Source: Bacillus sp. S3 (GTDB taxonomy: Bacteria > Bacillota > Bacilli > Bacillales > Cytobacillaceae). Taken from it: a DNA stretch of 64,000 nucleotides. Below, piece by piece: positions 1 through 8,816 of this stretch (the first letter of the stretch is position 1; every line of letters begins with the position of its first letter). The stretch covers positions 617,501 through 681,500 of the forward strand of contig NZ_CP039727.1 of assembly GCF_005154805.1 (NCBI RefSeq). Reading direction: 5' to 3'. The notes under the pieces are model-generated. The model ran no database searches, was not told the origin of the DNA, and saw only the letters and a program-made list of their open reading frames with translations. Made by a program: the position numbers and the translations under genes.

Positions 1-1
1 T

Positions 2-892
2 GCCCCAATTGGCGTTAGTAATATCGTTAACTTAATCGCGTTGAAAATCGTCGATATGAGCCTGTATATGCATACAGCGATGATGTTTGTTCCAGCAACA
101 CTCGGGCTTCTGCTGTTGGTCTATCTGCTGTTCCTTCGCTTTAAAAAAGTATTGCCGAAAACCGTTCCGATAAATGTTAAGGGACTAACTAAATCATCCT
201 ATCACCCGCTAAAGCCTGAAATAAAACATTCTTCTGAAAAAGACCGTTCCAGGTTCATGCGTAATGTCCTGCTATTTGTTTTTGCTGTTCGTGTCAGCCT
301 TTTTGTCGCATCGTATTTTGCTATCCCAGTTTCACTTATGGCGGTAATCGGTTCCCTTATTCTATTGGGGTGGAGATGGGCGTATCTCAAAATTCCCCCA
401 ACTGATATGCTGAAAAAAACTCCTTGGTATATACTCGTTTTTGCTTTTAGTATGTATGTGATTATTTACGGATTGAATAATATCGGTTTAACGGACTGGC
501 TGATTGCCTTTATGGAGCCAATGGTATCCGGAAGCCTGCTTCATGCAAGTGTGATGATGGGCGGACTCCTATCCATCCTCTCTAATATTTTCAACAATCA
601 CCCGGCACTCATGGTTGGAACGCTGACGTTGACCCATATGGGACTAGACACGTTGACTCTGAAGGTAGCCTATTTAGCGAACGTCATTGGCAGTGACATG
701 GGATCCTTACTTCTCCCGATGGGTACACTTGCTACACTGATGTGGATGCATATCGTTCGAAAAGGAAAAATCATGATCACGTGGTGGGAATACGTAAAAA
801 TCACCTTCGTGGTTATACCTCCAGCAACATTGTTTACGCTAGTAGTTTTATATTATTGGGTTTCATGGCTCTTTGGCGGGGCACTACAATAA
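2..892 (+). CDS. arsB: ArsB-type arsenical pump membrane protein (3' part)
   Basis: This reading frame is open from the first bases of the window, so the gene starts upstream and the TTG at 41 is internal. About 296 residues remain of a polytopic membrane protein, with at least six hydrophobic segments. The segment with NIFNNHPALMVGTL followed by NVIGSDMGSLLLPMGTLATL resembles the conserved second-half signature of ArsB/ion-transporter superfamily arsenite efflux pumps, which carry arsenite out across the cytoplasmic membrane. An internal charged loop (about residues 45-80) separates the two halves. No arsR or arsC is visible because the upstream part is outside the window. A related NhaD/CitT-type anion permease is the main alternative. 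Confidence 0.72.
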   Translation, partial: APIGVSNIVNLIALKIVDMSLYMHTAMMFVPATLGLLLLVYLLFLRFKKVLPKTVPINVKGLTKSSYHPLKPEIKHSSEKDRSRFMRNVLLFVFAVRVSLFVASYFAIPVSLMAVIGSLILLGWRWAYLKIPPTDMLKKTPWYILVFAFSMYVIIYGLNNIGLTDWLIAFMEPMVSGSLLHASVMMGGLLSILSNIFNNHPALMVGTLTLTHMGLDTLTLKVAYLANVIGSDMGSLLLPMGTLATLMWMHIVRKGKIMITWWEYVKITFVVIPPATLFTLVVLYYWVSWLFGGALQ

Positions 893-922
893 CAAGGGTT
901 AAAAGATGAAGGAGAAATGAAT

Positions 923-1603
923 ATGAATGAGTTTGGCGATTTAATGAGGAAAAATATTGAAATTGAAATTTCAGGCGGGAATTTTTACTCAGGCATTCTT
1001 GTTGATGCTGGATTGGACATCATTGTTTTATATGTGGGGAGAACGGGGAACTTCTACTATATTCCGTCCATTCATATTCAGCGGATGAAAGAAACGAAAA
1101 TCGAGGAAAACAGCACCTATTATGAACTACCCACTGAAAAGCCGCTTGAAACGGATTCACAGGCGATTTCGTTTCGGAGAATGCTGAACAATGCAAAGGG
1201 AAGATTTGTTGAGGTATATGTAACAGGGAATAAGTCGATCCACGGCTATTTAACAAGTATCATGAATGACTATTTTGTTTTTTACTCGTCGGTATATAAA
1301 ACCGTATTTATTTCAATGAACCATGTGAAATGGCTAATCCCATATCCGGAAAATGCAACGCCGTATTCCTTGGACCATCAATCTCTCCCTGTTCATTCAA
1401 TGAAGATTCCATTGGCAAGAAGCTTCGATGAGCAATGTAAAAAGTTGGAGAATCAGCTGGTTGTCATCGATGGCGGGGATAGCAGTGAAAAAATAGGTTT
1501 GCTGCAGAAGGCCGTGAATAGAAGGTTATCGTTAATCACAGCAGGAAGAGAGACCGTGTATCGGAATTTAGAGCATGTGAAGACCATCTATCTGGCGAAT
1601 TAA
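923..1603 (+). CDS. Protein with three Sm-like (DUF2642/YuzF-like) repeats
   Basis: I do not recognise a named function. The 226-residue protein is soluble, with no signal peptide or membrane segment. It shows three internally similar beta-rich blocks at roughly residues 8-55, 90-137 and 158-225. Each has the pattern of a short strand, a Gly-containing turn, a hydrophobic strand and a final strand (for example VEVYVTGNKSIHGYL), as in the small Sm-like DUF2642 proteins of Bacillus. The ATG at 917 sits directly against the GGAG and is too close to it. The ATG at 923 has ideal spacing, so I chose it. It follows the arsB-like gene by 30 bases and may be cotranscribed. Its role is unknown; spore-associated functions are only a guess. 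Confidence 0.7.
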   Translation: MNEFGDLMRKNIEIEISGGNFYSGILVDAGLDIIVLYVGRTGNFYYIPSIHIQRMKETKIEENSTYYELPTEKPLETDSQAISFRRMLNNAKGRFVEVYVTGNKSIHGYLTSIMNDYFVFYSSVYKTVFISMNHVKWLIPYPENATPYSLDHQSLPVHSMKIPLARSFDEQCKKLENQLVVIDGGDSSEKIGLLQKAVNRRLSLITAGRETVYRNLEHVKTIYLAN

Positions 1604-1643
1604 ATCTGAAGGGTGAGCAGAGTGTTAAGAAAAAGAAAAAAAA

Positions 1644-1690
1644 AATAATCCACACTTGTTTGGCTGACAAAGGATGGATTATTCTTTCAA
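1644..1690. terminator. Hairpin AATAATCCA / TGGATTATT, possible terminator
   Basis: A nine-base inverted repeat (1644-1652 with 1675-1683) has a 22-base loop. It is preceded by an A tract and followed by a short pyrimidine run. It lies between the Sm-like gene and the convergent lipoprotein gene and could end transcription from either side. Confidence 0.4.
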
Positions 1691-1711
1691 TCTCTGACAA
1701 TATTTATTTGG

Positions 1712-1742
1712 CCGTGGTGTTAAGGGACCACGGTCCTCTTTT
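1712..1742 (+). terminator. Hairpin CCGTGGT / ACCACGG with T-rich tail
   Basis: A seven-base perfect stem (1712-1718 with 1727-1733) is followed by a short T-rich stretch. It lies downstream of the Sm-like gene on the plus strand and is probably a rho-independent terminator of modest strength. Confidence 0.45.
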
Positions 1743-1812
1743 AGGTGATATTCTATTATTAAAATATGTTTTTCCCGAAAACAATGTTCATGTATTTTTG
1801 AGGTGCATTCAA

Positions 1813-2295
1813 TTATTTTCCAATTTTTACATCATGTTCCTTCGCCAGTTTGGTTAGCTTACTTTTATAATCGCGGATATGCGTGCGGGCTTCCGCCAGC
1901 ATGTCGTTGGCTTCCTGGATTAGACCCGCATCCTGTTCTTCTAAGGCCTGTTTTATTTTAGCAAAGGCATTAAACTGGATGTCTGCGCCCTTAATATAAA
2001 TCTCGTGAATTTCTTTTACCTCATCCGTTTCAATGTTGGCCGAGTCCAACTCCTTAATAAATTCATTATACGTTGGAATCACCTCGTTTAGCAGGACATC
2101 GTAGAGGGTTTGGTCATCCTGATAATTTGCACCGGTCACACTTTCGTAGGCAGAAACAGCCTCAACTTCCAATTTCGCTGCATTCTTCATTTCTTTATTT
2201 ACATAGTTTAGTAAGTCATCCTGTACAGGATCGCTAAGACATCCCGACAATAAAAAGATGAGCGGTAAGACTAAAACCAATAGGTATTTTTTCAC
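1813..2295 (-). CDS. Hypothetical lipoprotein, helical
   Basis: The protein has 160 residues and begins MKKYLLVLVLPLIFLLSGC: a short positive N-terminus, a hydrophobic stretch and a lipobox (LSGC) with lipidation on Cys19. It should be an outer-leaflet membrane lipoprotein. The rest is charged and helical (many E, K, A and L). No enzyme motif is visible and I do not recognise the function. A GTG at 2304 overlaps the AGGAGG itself. The GTG at 2295 lies eight bases after AGGAGG and gives a textbook lipoprotein N-terminus, so it is the chosen start. It is transcribed away from yclN, convergent with the Sm-like gene, and appears monocistronic. Confidence 0.75.
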   Translation of the reverse strand: MKKYLLVLVLPLIFLLSGCLSDPVQDDLLNYVNKEMKNAAKLEVEAVSAYESVTGANYQDDQTLYDVLLNEVIPTYNEFIKELDSANIETDEVKEIHEIYIKGADIQFNAFAKIKQALEEQDAGLIQEANDMLAEARTHIRDYKSKLTKLAKEHDVKIGK

Positions 2296-2413
2296 TCCAT
2301 TCACCTCCTATTGCCCAATTTATGTGGTGTAGGAAGTCCATTATGTATTGGAAAAATATATTTTTCATTTTTTGGAATCTGCTTTTCTAATTGATAAAAG
2401 TTCTCATTTACCG

Positions 2414-2472
2414 TTGACAATGTATTTTACTTTGTTATAATCAAAATTGTAAGTTAATGATAATGATTTTCA
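2414..2472 (+). promoter_or_regulatory. Sigma-A promoter with overlapping Fur box for yclNOPQ
   Basis: TTGACA at 2414-2419 and TATAAT at 2436-2441 are 16 bases apart, predicting transcription from about 2448. TGATAATGATTTTCA at 2458-2472 matches the Bacillus 7-1-7 Fur box (TGATAAT-N-ATTATCA) with one mismatch and lies just downstream of the start point. Iron-replete repression by Fur is inferred. Confidence 0.85.
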
Positions 2473-2510
2473 ATCTCATCTATAAAAACTACATTTTATT
2501 GGGGTCAGTC

Positions 2511-3461
2511 ATGAAGAAACGATATTTACTATTGGGATTATTGATTTTATCTGCCGGTTCATTGTTTGTTGGGGTTAGCAGTCTTTCACCAATGGATCTA
2601 CTAGACTTTCAATCTGAAGAAACACAAATATTCCTGATCAGCCGGGTGCCGCGGCTTGTGGCGATTCTACTGGCAGGAGCGGGAATGAGCATTGCCGGTT
2701 TGATCATGCAGCAGCTTAGCCGCAATAAATTTGTCTCGCCGACAACGGCAGGAACCCTGGATGCGACTCGTCTGGGAATCCTTGTTTCAATGTTGCTATT
2801 TGCCAACGCTTCAATGCTCGAAAAAATGGCCATTGCCTTTGTATTCGCGCTTGGCGGAACGTTTTTGTTTATGCAAATTCTCGATCGAATCAAGTTCAAG
2901 GATGCCATTTTCATTCCTCTTGTCGGGCTGATGTTTGGGAATATCTTATCCTCTGTCACGACATTTTTTGCCTATCGGGCAGATGTGATTCAAAATATGT
3001 CGGCGTGGCTTCAAGGTGATTTTTCGATGATCATGAAAGGGCGGTATGAACTCTTATACATAAGTATTCCGATATTAGTTATTGCCTATTTCTATGCCAA
3101 CCGCTTTACCGTAGCCGGGATGGGGGAGGATTTTTCGAAAAATTTAGGTCTTGCATACAGCAGGGTCGTTAACATAGGGCTTGTGCTTGTTGCATTAATT
3201 ACGGCAACGGTCGTGTTAACGGTTGGGATGATCCCGTTCCTAGGTTTGATTATTCCGAATATCATCTCGATTTCTAAAGGAGATCATCTGCAAAAAACCT
3301 TGCCGCATACAGCTCTTCTGGGAGCGAACTTTCTGCTGGTTTGCGATATTTTAGGCCGGGTGATTATTTTCCCGTATGAAATTTCAATCAGTCTCATGGT
3401 TGGCGTCATCGGCAGCGGGATTTTCCTCTATCTTCTATTTAGGAGGAAGGCTTATGCGTAA
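2511..3461 (+). CDS. yclN: Iron-siderophore (petrobactin-type) ABC permease YclN
   Basis: A FecCD-family inner-membrane permease of 316 residues, with about nine to ten hydrophobic segments and the family signature around GMIPFLGLIIPNI. The four-gene order permease-permease-ATPase-lipoprotein matches the yclNOPQ petrobactin importer of Bacillus subtilis. The upstream ATG at 2457 lies inside the Fur box. The ATG at 2511 gives the usual MKKRYLLLGLLIL start, with a weak GGGGT before it. It overlaps yclO by eight bases, indicating translational coupling. Substrate identity is inferred from family and order only; other catecholate siderophores are possible. Confidence 0.88.
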   Translation: MKKRYLLLGLLILSAGSLFVGVSSLSPMDLLDFQSEETQIFLISRVPRLVAILLAGAGMSIAGLIMQQLSRNKFVSPTTAGTLDATRLGILVSMLLFANASMLEKMAIAFVFALGGTFLFMQILDRIKFKDAIFIPLVGLMFGNILSSVTTFFAYRADVIQNMSAWLQGDFSMIMKGRYELLYISIPILVIAYFYANRFTVAGMGEDFSKNLGLAYSRVVNIGLVLVALITATVVLTVGMIPFLGLIIPNIISISKGDHLQKTLPHTALLGANFLLVCDILGRVIIFPYEISISLMVGVIGSGIFLYLLFRRKAYA

Positions 3462-4404
3462 CTCGATGAAAATGGTCAGTCTCGCTTTAGTTGCTGCCGT
3501 GTGCTGTGTGCTTTACTTATTACATGATCTAAATGGCAGTTTTGATTATGCCTTACCAAGACGGGCGGTAAAGGTGATTGCCATGGTGATTACTGGGTTT
3601 ACGGTTGCCTATGCAACGGTTGTATTCCAAACGATTACCCATAACCGCATTTTAACGCCTAGCATCATGGGATTAGATGCATTGTATTTACTGTTGCAAA
3701 CGGTGATTATTTTCTTTTTAGGCTCAAGCCACTTGATTGTGGTAAATAAACAGATGAACTTTTTACTTTCTGTTGTTGTGATGATTGTGTTTGCCCTTTT
3801 TCTTTCTCGCTTTTTATTTAAAAAAGGCGGCCAGTCGGTCTACTTTTTATTACTGGTCGGCATCATCGTCGGTACATTTTTCTCAAGTATCTCGACCTTT
3901 TTTCAGGTGCTGATTGATCCAAATGAGTTTCAGATTGTTCAAGACCGGATGTTTGCCAGTTTTAACAATATTAATTCGGATTTGGTGTGGCTTGCTCTTG
4001 TCATCGTTGCGTTAGTGGTTGTCTATGCGTGGCGCTATATTAAGTATCTTGATGTGTTATCGCTTGGCCGCGAGATGGCAATCAATCTCGGTGTTCCATA
4101 CGATTTAATCGTGAAACAAATGCTGGTGATTGCAGCCATTTTCATTTCCATTTCTACGGCACTTGTTGGACCAATAACCTTTTTTGGCTTAATTGTCGCT
4201 AATCTATCGTATCAGTTTTTTAAAACATACAAACATAAGGTGCTAATCAGCGGTGCGGTAATTATGAGTATCATTGCACTTGTCGGCGGGCAATGGGTGG
4301 TTGAAAGGGTGTTTACTTTTTCGACAACACTAAGTGTCATCATTAATTTTGTTGGCGGTGTTTATTTCATCTATTTACTATTGAAGGAGAGGAAAACGGC
4401 ATGA
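3454..4404 (+). CDS. yclO: Iron-siderophore ABC permease YclO
   Basis: The second FecCD-type permease subunit, 316 residues and about nine membrane helices, with the coupling-loop region VGPITFFGLIVANL near the C-terminal third. It would form a heterodimer with YclN in the cytoplasmic membrane. Translation from the ATG at 3454 is supported by a perfect AGGAGG at 3441-3446. Longer in-frame starts lie inside yclN and lack a ribosome site. The gene overlaps yclN by eight bases and yclP by four (ATGA), so the three are tightly coupled. Confidence 0.88.
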   Translation: MRNSMKMVSLALVAAVCCVLYLLHDLNGSFDYALPRRAVKVIAMVITGFTVAYATVVFQTITHNRILTPSIMGLDALYLLLQTVIIFFLGSSHLIVVNKQMNFLLSVVVMIVFALFLSRFLFKKGGQSVYFLLLVGIIVGTFFSSISTFFQVLIDPNEFQIVQDRMFASFNNINSDLVWLALVIVALVVVYAWRYIKYLDVLSLGREMAINLGVPYDLIVKQMLVIAAIFISISTALVGPITFFGLIVANLSYQFFKTYKHKVLISGAVIMSIIALVGGQWVVERVFTFSTTLSVIINFVGGVYFIYLLLKERKTA

Positions 4405-5162
4405 TTCAGGTAAAGTCAGTATCGAAGTTTTACGGGAAGAAGTCGGTTGTGGATGATGTAACAGTAACGATTAAACCTGGAAAAATTACTTCTTTTATTG
4501 GGCCAAACGGTGCTGGTAAATCCACTCTCTTGTCGATGGTCAGCCGTCTGCTTGATGCTGATACGGGAGAAGTGCTTGTCGACAAGGCGGATGTAAGGAA
4601 AATGAAATCGAATGATTTCGCCAAACGTGTGTCGATTTTGAAGCAGTCAAATTTCATGAATGTCCGCCTTACGATACGCGAGCTTGTTTCGTTTGGCCGG
4701 TTTCCTTATTCTAAAGGCCGGTTAACCGAGGAGGATGAACGGATTGTCGGGCAATCGCTTGAGTTTATGCATTTAACGGATATACAGGGCAGCTATTTAG
4801 ACGAACTATCAGGCGGTCAGAGGCAGCGGGCCTTTATCGCGATGGTCATTGCCCAAGATACTGAGTACATCCTGCTTGATGAACCGCTGAATAATTTGGA
4901 TATGAAGCATTCAGTTCAGATTATGAAGATTTTGCGCCGGTTAGTAGATGAGCTCGGAAAAACGGTTGTGATTGTCCTTCACGATATTAACTTTGCCTCC
5001 GTTTATTCGGACCGAATTGTGGCGATGAAGGATGGCAGGGTTGTGAAGGATGGGCCGACTGAGGAGATCATTCAGTCGGAAGCTTTGAGTGAAATTTACG
5101 ATATGGATATTCCCATTCAGGAGATGAACAACTGCAGGATCTGTGTGTATTTTAATTCATGA
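4401..5162 (+). CDS. yclP: Iron-siderophore ABC transporter ATPase YclP
   Basis: A 253-residue ATP-binding subunit of the FepC/FhuC type. Visible motifs are Walker A GPNGAGKS (residues 34-41), the ABC signature LSGGQRQR (about 136-143), Walker B YILLDEPLNNLD and the switch histidine in VLHDIN. It powers import through YclN/YclO. The start codon overlaps the yclO stop, and GGAGAGG precedes it. Confidence 0.92.
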   Translation: MIQVKSVSKFYGKKSVVDDVTVTIKPGKITSFIGPNGAGKSTLLSMVSRLLDADTGEVLVDKADVRKMKSNDFAKRVSILKQSNFMNVRLTIRELVSFGRFPYSKGRLTEEDERIVGQSLEFMHLTDIQGSYLDELSGGQRQRAFIAMVIAQDTEYILLDEPLNNLDMKHSVQIMKILRRLVDELGKTVVIVLHDINFASVYSDRIVAMKDGRVVKDGPTEEIIQSEALSEIYDMDIPIQEMNNCRICVYFNS

Positions 5163-5182
5163 TGTAAAGGAGAGAATGGCAG

Positions 5183-6142
5183 ATGTTTAAAAAATGGAGT
5201 TTTCTAGGATTAGTTTTTACTATGTTCTTGGTTTTAGCTGCATGTGGAGGGGAATCAAAAGAGGAGGGCAAAGCGAAAACGGCATCTTCCAATAAGGTAG
5301 TAACGGAAGAGAAGATGACAATCAAGCATCAATATGGTGAAGCCATTGTGGAAAAAAACCCGAAGAAAGTAGTTGTGTTTGATTTTGGTGTATTAGATAC
5401 CCTAGATGAGTTAGGTATAGTAGTTACGGGAGTCCCGCAAGCAACCGTTCCCTCCTATTTGGAGAAATATGCAGATAAAAAATACACCAATGTCGGTAGT
5501 CTAAAGGAGCCAGATTTTGAAGCGATTCACGCGCTGAAGCCAGATGTTATTTTTATCTCTACACGCCAGGCAGAATTATATGATCAATTTGCAGAGATTG
5601 CACCAACCGTATATATTGGACTTGATTATGGCAATTACATGGATTCTTTTGAAAAAAATATGAATCTAATTGGCGAAATTTTTGGAAAAGAAGACAAAGT
5701 AGCGAGTGAATTAAAAAACATTGAGTCCAGTGTCGAAAAATTAAACAAGAAAGCATCTGCACTTGATCAAAAAGGATTAATTGTCTTAGCGAATGAAGGA
5801 AAAGTAAGTGCCTATGGCCCAAGCTCCCGTTTTGGACTCATTCACGATGTGTTTGGTTTCGGCGCGGCAGATAAGAATATTGAAGTCTCCACACACGGAC
5901 AGAGTATTACGTTTGAATACATTAGAGAGAAGAATCCGGATGTCCTGTTCGTCATTGACCGCGCGACCGCTGTCGGCGGCGAAGTTGGCGCGAAGGAAAT
6001 CGTAGAAAATGAGCTGGTAAAGAAAACCGAAGCTTATAAAAATGATAAGATCGTCTACCTCGATGCAGACTCATGGTACCTAAGCGGCGGCGGCTTAAAA
6101 TCCGTAAAAACAATGGCAAAAGAAATAGAAGAAGCATTATAA
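5183..6142 (+). CDS. yclQ: Iron-siderophore binding lipoprotein YclQ
   Basis: A 319-residue solute-binding protein of the FepB/PeripBP-2 class. The N-terminus is a lipoprotein signal ending in LAAC, with Cys21 lipidated. It is followed by a Lys/Glu/Ser linker and two lobes (KKVVVFDFGVLDTLDELGI; KPDVIFISTRQ) joined by a long helix, typical of siderophore receptors. It starts 20 bases after yclP with GGAGAG before the ATG. A strong terminator follows. It closes the operon and should deliver the ferric siderophore to YclNOP. Confidence 0.9.
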   Translation: MFKKWSFLGLVFTMFLVLAACGGESKEEGKAKTASSNKVVTEEKMTIKHQYGEAIVEKNPKKVVVFDFGVLDTLDELGIVVTGVPQATVPSYLEKYADKKYTNVGSLKEPDFEAIHALKPDVIFISTRQAELYDQFAEIAPTVYIGLDYGNYMDSFEKNMNLIGEIFGKEDKVASELKNIESSVEKLNKKASALDQKGLIVLANEGKVSAYGPSSRFGLIHDVFGFGAADKNIEVSTHGQSITFEYIREKNPDVLFVIDRATAVGGEVGAKEIVENELVKKTEAYKNDKIVYLDADSWYLSGGGLKSVKTMAKEIEEAL

Positions 6143-6165
6143 AAAATAGAAAATTAGCACCACAG

Positions 6166-6203
6166 AAACGCTTAAGCTACTCCCAGGGCTCAAGCGTTTT
6201 TAC
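6166..6203 (+). terminator. Rho-independent terminator of yclNOPQ
   Basis: AAACGCTT (6166-6173) pairs with AAGCGTTT (6192-6199), with continued T residues after the stem. It lies directly downstream of the yclQ stop codon. Confidence 0.8.
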
Positions 6204-6215
6204 CTTTTACCAAAC

Positions 6216-6277
6216 GTGTCCTCCTAAAGTGTCCTCCTGGAGTGGAAAGTGTCTTTTAATGGTGCCTGACACCCTTT
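6216..6277. repeat. GGTGTCAGGCACC-family repeat, copy 1 (single outer arm)
   Basis: The right arm GGTGCCTGACACCC is intact. The left half consists only of degenerate GTGTCCTCC modules in place of the usual outer arm. It lies between the yclQ terminator and the following kinase gene. Confidence 0.75.
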
Positions 6278-6357
6278 TAAAAAATTTTCTTTCATTCGCC
6301 CAAAAATTCTGTAAAATGGAGATTGATAGTACTTTTGATGTGTTTGGAGAGATTTCT

Positions 6358-7818
6358 ATGGCGAAGTGTTTCCCGATTTTTAGAAAAGAAAATGAATCTG
6401 TGGTCTATAATCCCGATGAATTAATTGACCTTTTTCTTGATTGTACGGCCGATGGAATCTGTATCGTCGATATGGAGAATCGGTTTATTCGCATCAATCA
6501 AATGTATACCAAGATTTTTGGCTATACCGAAGAGGATATTTTAGGGAGAACATTCTTAGAATTTCCCAATCCAGTGGAAGTGGTACAAATAGTAGAAGCA
6601 GTGAAACTAGGAAAAGCCTTCCATAATATGAATACACAACGTAATCATAAAAATGGAAATCGGATAGATATAGCAGTCTCCTATTCTCCTTTTAGAAATT
6701 CAATGGGAGAGATTATTGCTATTATCGCTATCTATCGTGACATTTCAGAGAGTGAAAATATTAAAAGGGAATTAAAAAGAACCCGTGAATTGTATCGCTT
6801 AATTACCGAAAATACCGCAGATATGATCAAACTTTATTCAATGGACAAGAAGATTGTCTATGCCTCCCCTTCACATGAAAAAGGAATTGGATATAAGCCG
6901 GAGCAATTAATCGGTAAAACCGTCTATGATCTTATTTTACCAGAGGAAAAGGAGCACTTTGATCGTATTTGCAATGCAATGATTGAAACAGGTGAGTCTC
7001 AGCTGTTTCAGATAAAAATAAGAACTGGGAGAAATGAAGTAATTGATTCTGAGACTACTATTTCTCCTATTTATAGTGAGCAGGGCGAGGTCGAATCCTT
7101 TGTGGCGGTTGGCAGAAATATTACGGACAGGATAAAAAATGATGATGTACTCCGAAATTTAGACCGGCTTTCCATCATCGGTCAATTAGCTGCTGGAGTC
7201 GCCCATGAAATTCGAAACCCATTAACTTCATTAAAAGGGTTTTCCAAACTTTTGAAAAATACTAGTAATAAAGAAAAGCAAGACGACTATTTATCAATTA
7301 TCACGAATGAATTGGATCGAATCGATATGATTGTCAATGAATTTATGTCACTCGCCAAACCACAAGCCATTCAATTTGAGCGGGAAAGCCTGGGTTCAAT
7401 CTTGGAAAGCACAGTGAAAATACTTCATCCACAGGCATTGCTGCATAATGTGCAAATCATCAACCATTACCATTCAAACGAGATTGAATTACTATGCAAC
7501 CCAAACCAAATGAAACAAGTTTTTGTGAATTTCCTGAAAAATGCTATTGAATCTATGCCAAATGGTGGAACAGTCCATATCGATGTCCTGAAACAAGAAG
7601 GAAAGAAGGTACTCATTCGTTTTTCTGATGAAGGTATTGGGATTGATTCGGAACTGATGGGCTATTTGGGAACACCATTTTATACAACGAAAGATAAAGG
7701 AATCGGGCTTGGCCTAACCGTCAGCAACAAAATCATCCAAGAACATAACGGCACCATGAAAGTAGAAAGTGAGTTCGGTAAAGGCACCACCGTAAATGTA
7801 GAATTAAAGTATATCTAA
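6358..7818 (+). CDS. Cytosolic PAS-PAS sensor histidine kinase (sporulation-kinase type)
   Basis: A 486-residue kinase without membrane segments. It has two PAS domains (about residues 22-132 and 145-258), a HisKA dimerisation domain with phospho-acceptor His283 in VAHEIRNPLTSLKGF, and an HATPase_c domain (N box FLKNAIESMPNGG, G boxes DEGIGI and KGIGLGL). This layout resembles the soluble sporulation kinases KinA/KinE, which feed phosphate into the Spo0F phosphorelay. No response regulator is adjacent, which fits that role. The start at 6358 has GGAGAG upstream; the frame stays open further back but overlaps yclQ. The signal sensed is unknown. Confidence 0.85.
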   Translation: MAKCFPIFRKENESVVYNPDELIDLFLDCTADGICIVDMENRFIRINQMYTKIFGYTEEDILGRTFLEFPNPVEVVQIVEAVKLGKAFHNMNTQRNHKNGNRIDIAVSYSPFRNSMGEIIAIIAIYRDISESENIKRELKRTRELYRLITENTADMIKLYSMDKKIVYASPSHEKGIGYKPEQLIGKTVYDLILPEEKEHFDRICNAMIETGESQLFQIKIRTGRNEVIDSETTISPIYSEQGEVESFVAVGRNITDRIKNDDVLRNLDRLSIIGQLAAGVAHEIRNPLTSLKGFSKLLKNTSNKEKQDDYLSIITNELDRIDMIVNEFMSLAKPQAIQFERESLGSILESTVKILHPQALLHNVQIINHYHSNEIELLCNPNQMKQVFVNFLKNAIESMPNGGTVHIDVLKQEGKKVLIRFSDEGIGIDSELMGYLGTPFYTTKDKGIGLGLTVSNKIIQEHNGTMKVESEFGKGTTVNVELKYI

Positions 7819-7830
7819 TATGGCTAACGT

Positions 7831-7891
7831 AATAAGGGTGTCAGGCACCACCTATGGACCATTGTCCTTTGTGGTGCCTGACACCCTTATT
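7831..7891. repeat. GGTGTCAGGCACC-family repeat, copy 2 (full palindrome)
   Basis: Outer arms AATAAGGGTGTCAGGCACCA and its reverse complement flank a GTGGACA-like inner part. It sits between convergent genes and would fold as a bidirectional hairpin. The stop codon of the minus-strand ykuK gene (TAA, 7887-7889) lies within the right arm. Confidence 0.9.
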
Positions 7892-8438
7892 TGGTGTACC
7901 GGTTCGCATAGCTTGAGGCGACGAAGGCATTCGGTTTGATTTTCGGTTCTACTCCCATAGATTCCATTCGTGTGACCATTTCTTTGACGAATTCACTTGT
8001 CTTGTTTCGTTTGCCTGACCCGATATCGATATGTCCCTCCATAGTGAAGGTTGCTCCTTGGTAAATATGAGGGAGGACGATGGCTATTAATTCATTTTTC
8101 CTTTCCTCGGTAAACATAGATACGATTTCCTCGGTTAAGGACAATTCTAGTGAGATTCGCTCATGTAACTGTGTCATCCTCCTTGGTACGCTCAACTTTC
8201 TTATGCATGCCCATACACCATTTCCTTCATTTTGAATCACAATGCCAGTGATAAAAATAGTCTGTGTTCTATGAACCTGTGAATCTGTGCCAACCATTAG
8301 GCGGTAATTCCCTTTAGGGTCACTGTTCATGAATGCAACAATCCGTTCAAATACCTGCTCGAACGAAAGCCCATTCTCCTGAAGATTTTGAAACGAATGG
8401 GGATAATCCGGGGAATTCTTCATAAATAAGCACCACAT
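7887..8438 (-). CDS. ykuK: YkuK-family protein (DUF458, RNase H-like fold)
   Basis: A 183-residue soluble protein with the core LMVGTDSQVHRTQTIFITGIVI and later EGHIDIGSGKRNKTSEFVKEM. These match the YkuK/DUF458 family, predicted to have an RNase H-like fold with conserved acidic residues. The cellular function is not established. The start at 8438 is preceded by GAAGGGA. A second ATG (8423) gives the shorter MKNSPDY form but lacks a ribosome site. The gene is convergent with the PAS kinase, and its stop codon falls inside a repeat arm. It appears to be a single-gene unit. Confidence 0.82.
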   Translation of the reverse strand: MWCLFMKNSPDYPHSFQNLQENGLSFEQVFERIVAFMNSDPKGNYRLMVGTDSQVHRTQTIFITGIVIQNEGNGVWACIRKLSVPRRMTQLHERISLELSLTEEIVSMFTEERKNELIAIVLPHIYQGATFTMEGHIDIGSGKRNKTSEFVKEMVTRMESMGVEPKIKPNAFVASSYANRYTK

Positions 8439-8555
8439 CTTTCCCTTCTATTTGAAAAAGGTAAATCGCAATTCTTATTGCTATCTTATGGAAAGTGGTT
8501 TGTAGTCGTGCAGCCGTTGAAACGATAAGACCGCTAATAAAAGTGTAAAGGGTGT

Positions 8556-8613
8556 AAAGGGTGTCAGGCACCGTCCGTGGACAAATGTTTTTTTGTGGTG
8601 CCTGACACCCTTT
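8556..8613. repeat. GGTGTCAGGCACC-family repeat, copy 3
   Basis: Both outer arms are present (AAAGGGTGTCAGGCACC; GGTGCCTGACACCCTTT), with GTGGACA and a T run inside. It is preceded by a short duplication of GGTGTAAAG (8542-8559). This copy lies in a divergent intergenic region (ykuK and the M14 gene point away), so the family is not confined to gene ends. The rest of the 378-base gap holds no other clear signal. Confidence 0.9.
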
Positions 8614-8816
8614 ATTCTATTTCTAATGTAATAATGTGGAGTTTTATTCATGAAATGACTTTTTGTGGACTTATTGGTCCTTTTTTCCTGGTCAGGTTTC
8701 TTTTTGTTGTTGATTCCGGGAGAAAGGATGGATGGTATTTTAATAGTTTTGCTATTAAAATAAGTAAAAATGCATCAAAATGAGTGAAAATTCAAATTTA
8801 TTATCGGGGGTTAAGG

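Noticed and set aside
1660..1857. A 65-codon open frame after the Sm-like gene
   Set aside because: It spans two hairpins and the end of the convergent lipoprotein gene, has no ribosome site and no protein-like pattern.
8784..8816. Earlier start for the first M14 peptidase
   Set aside because: It adds eleven residues ahead of a good ribosome site and signal peptide; the ATG at 8817 is better.
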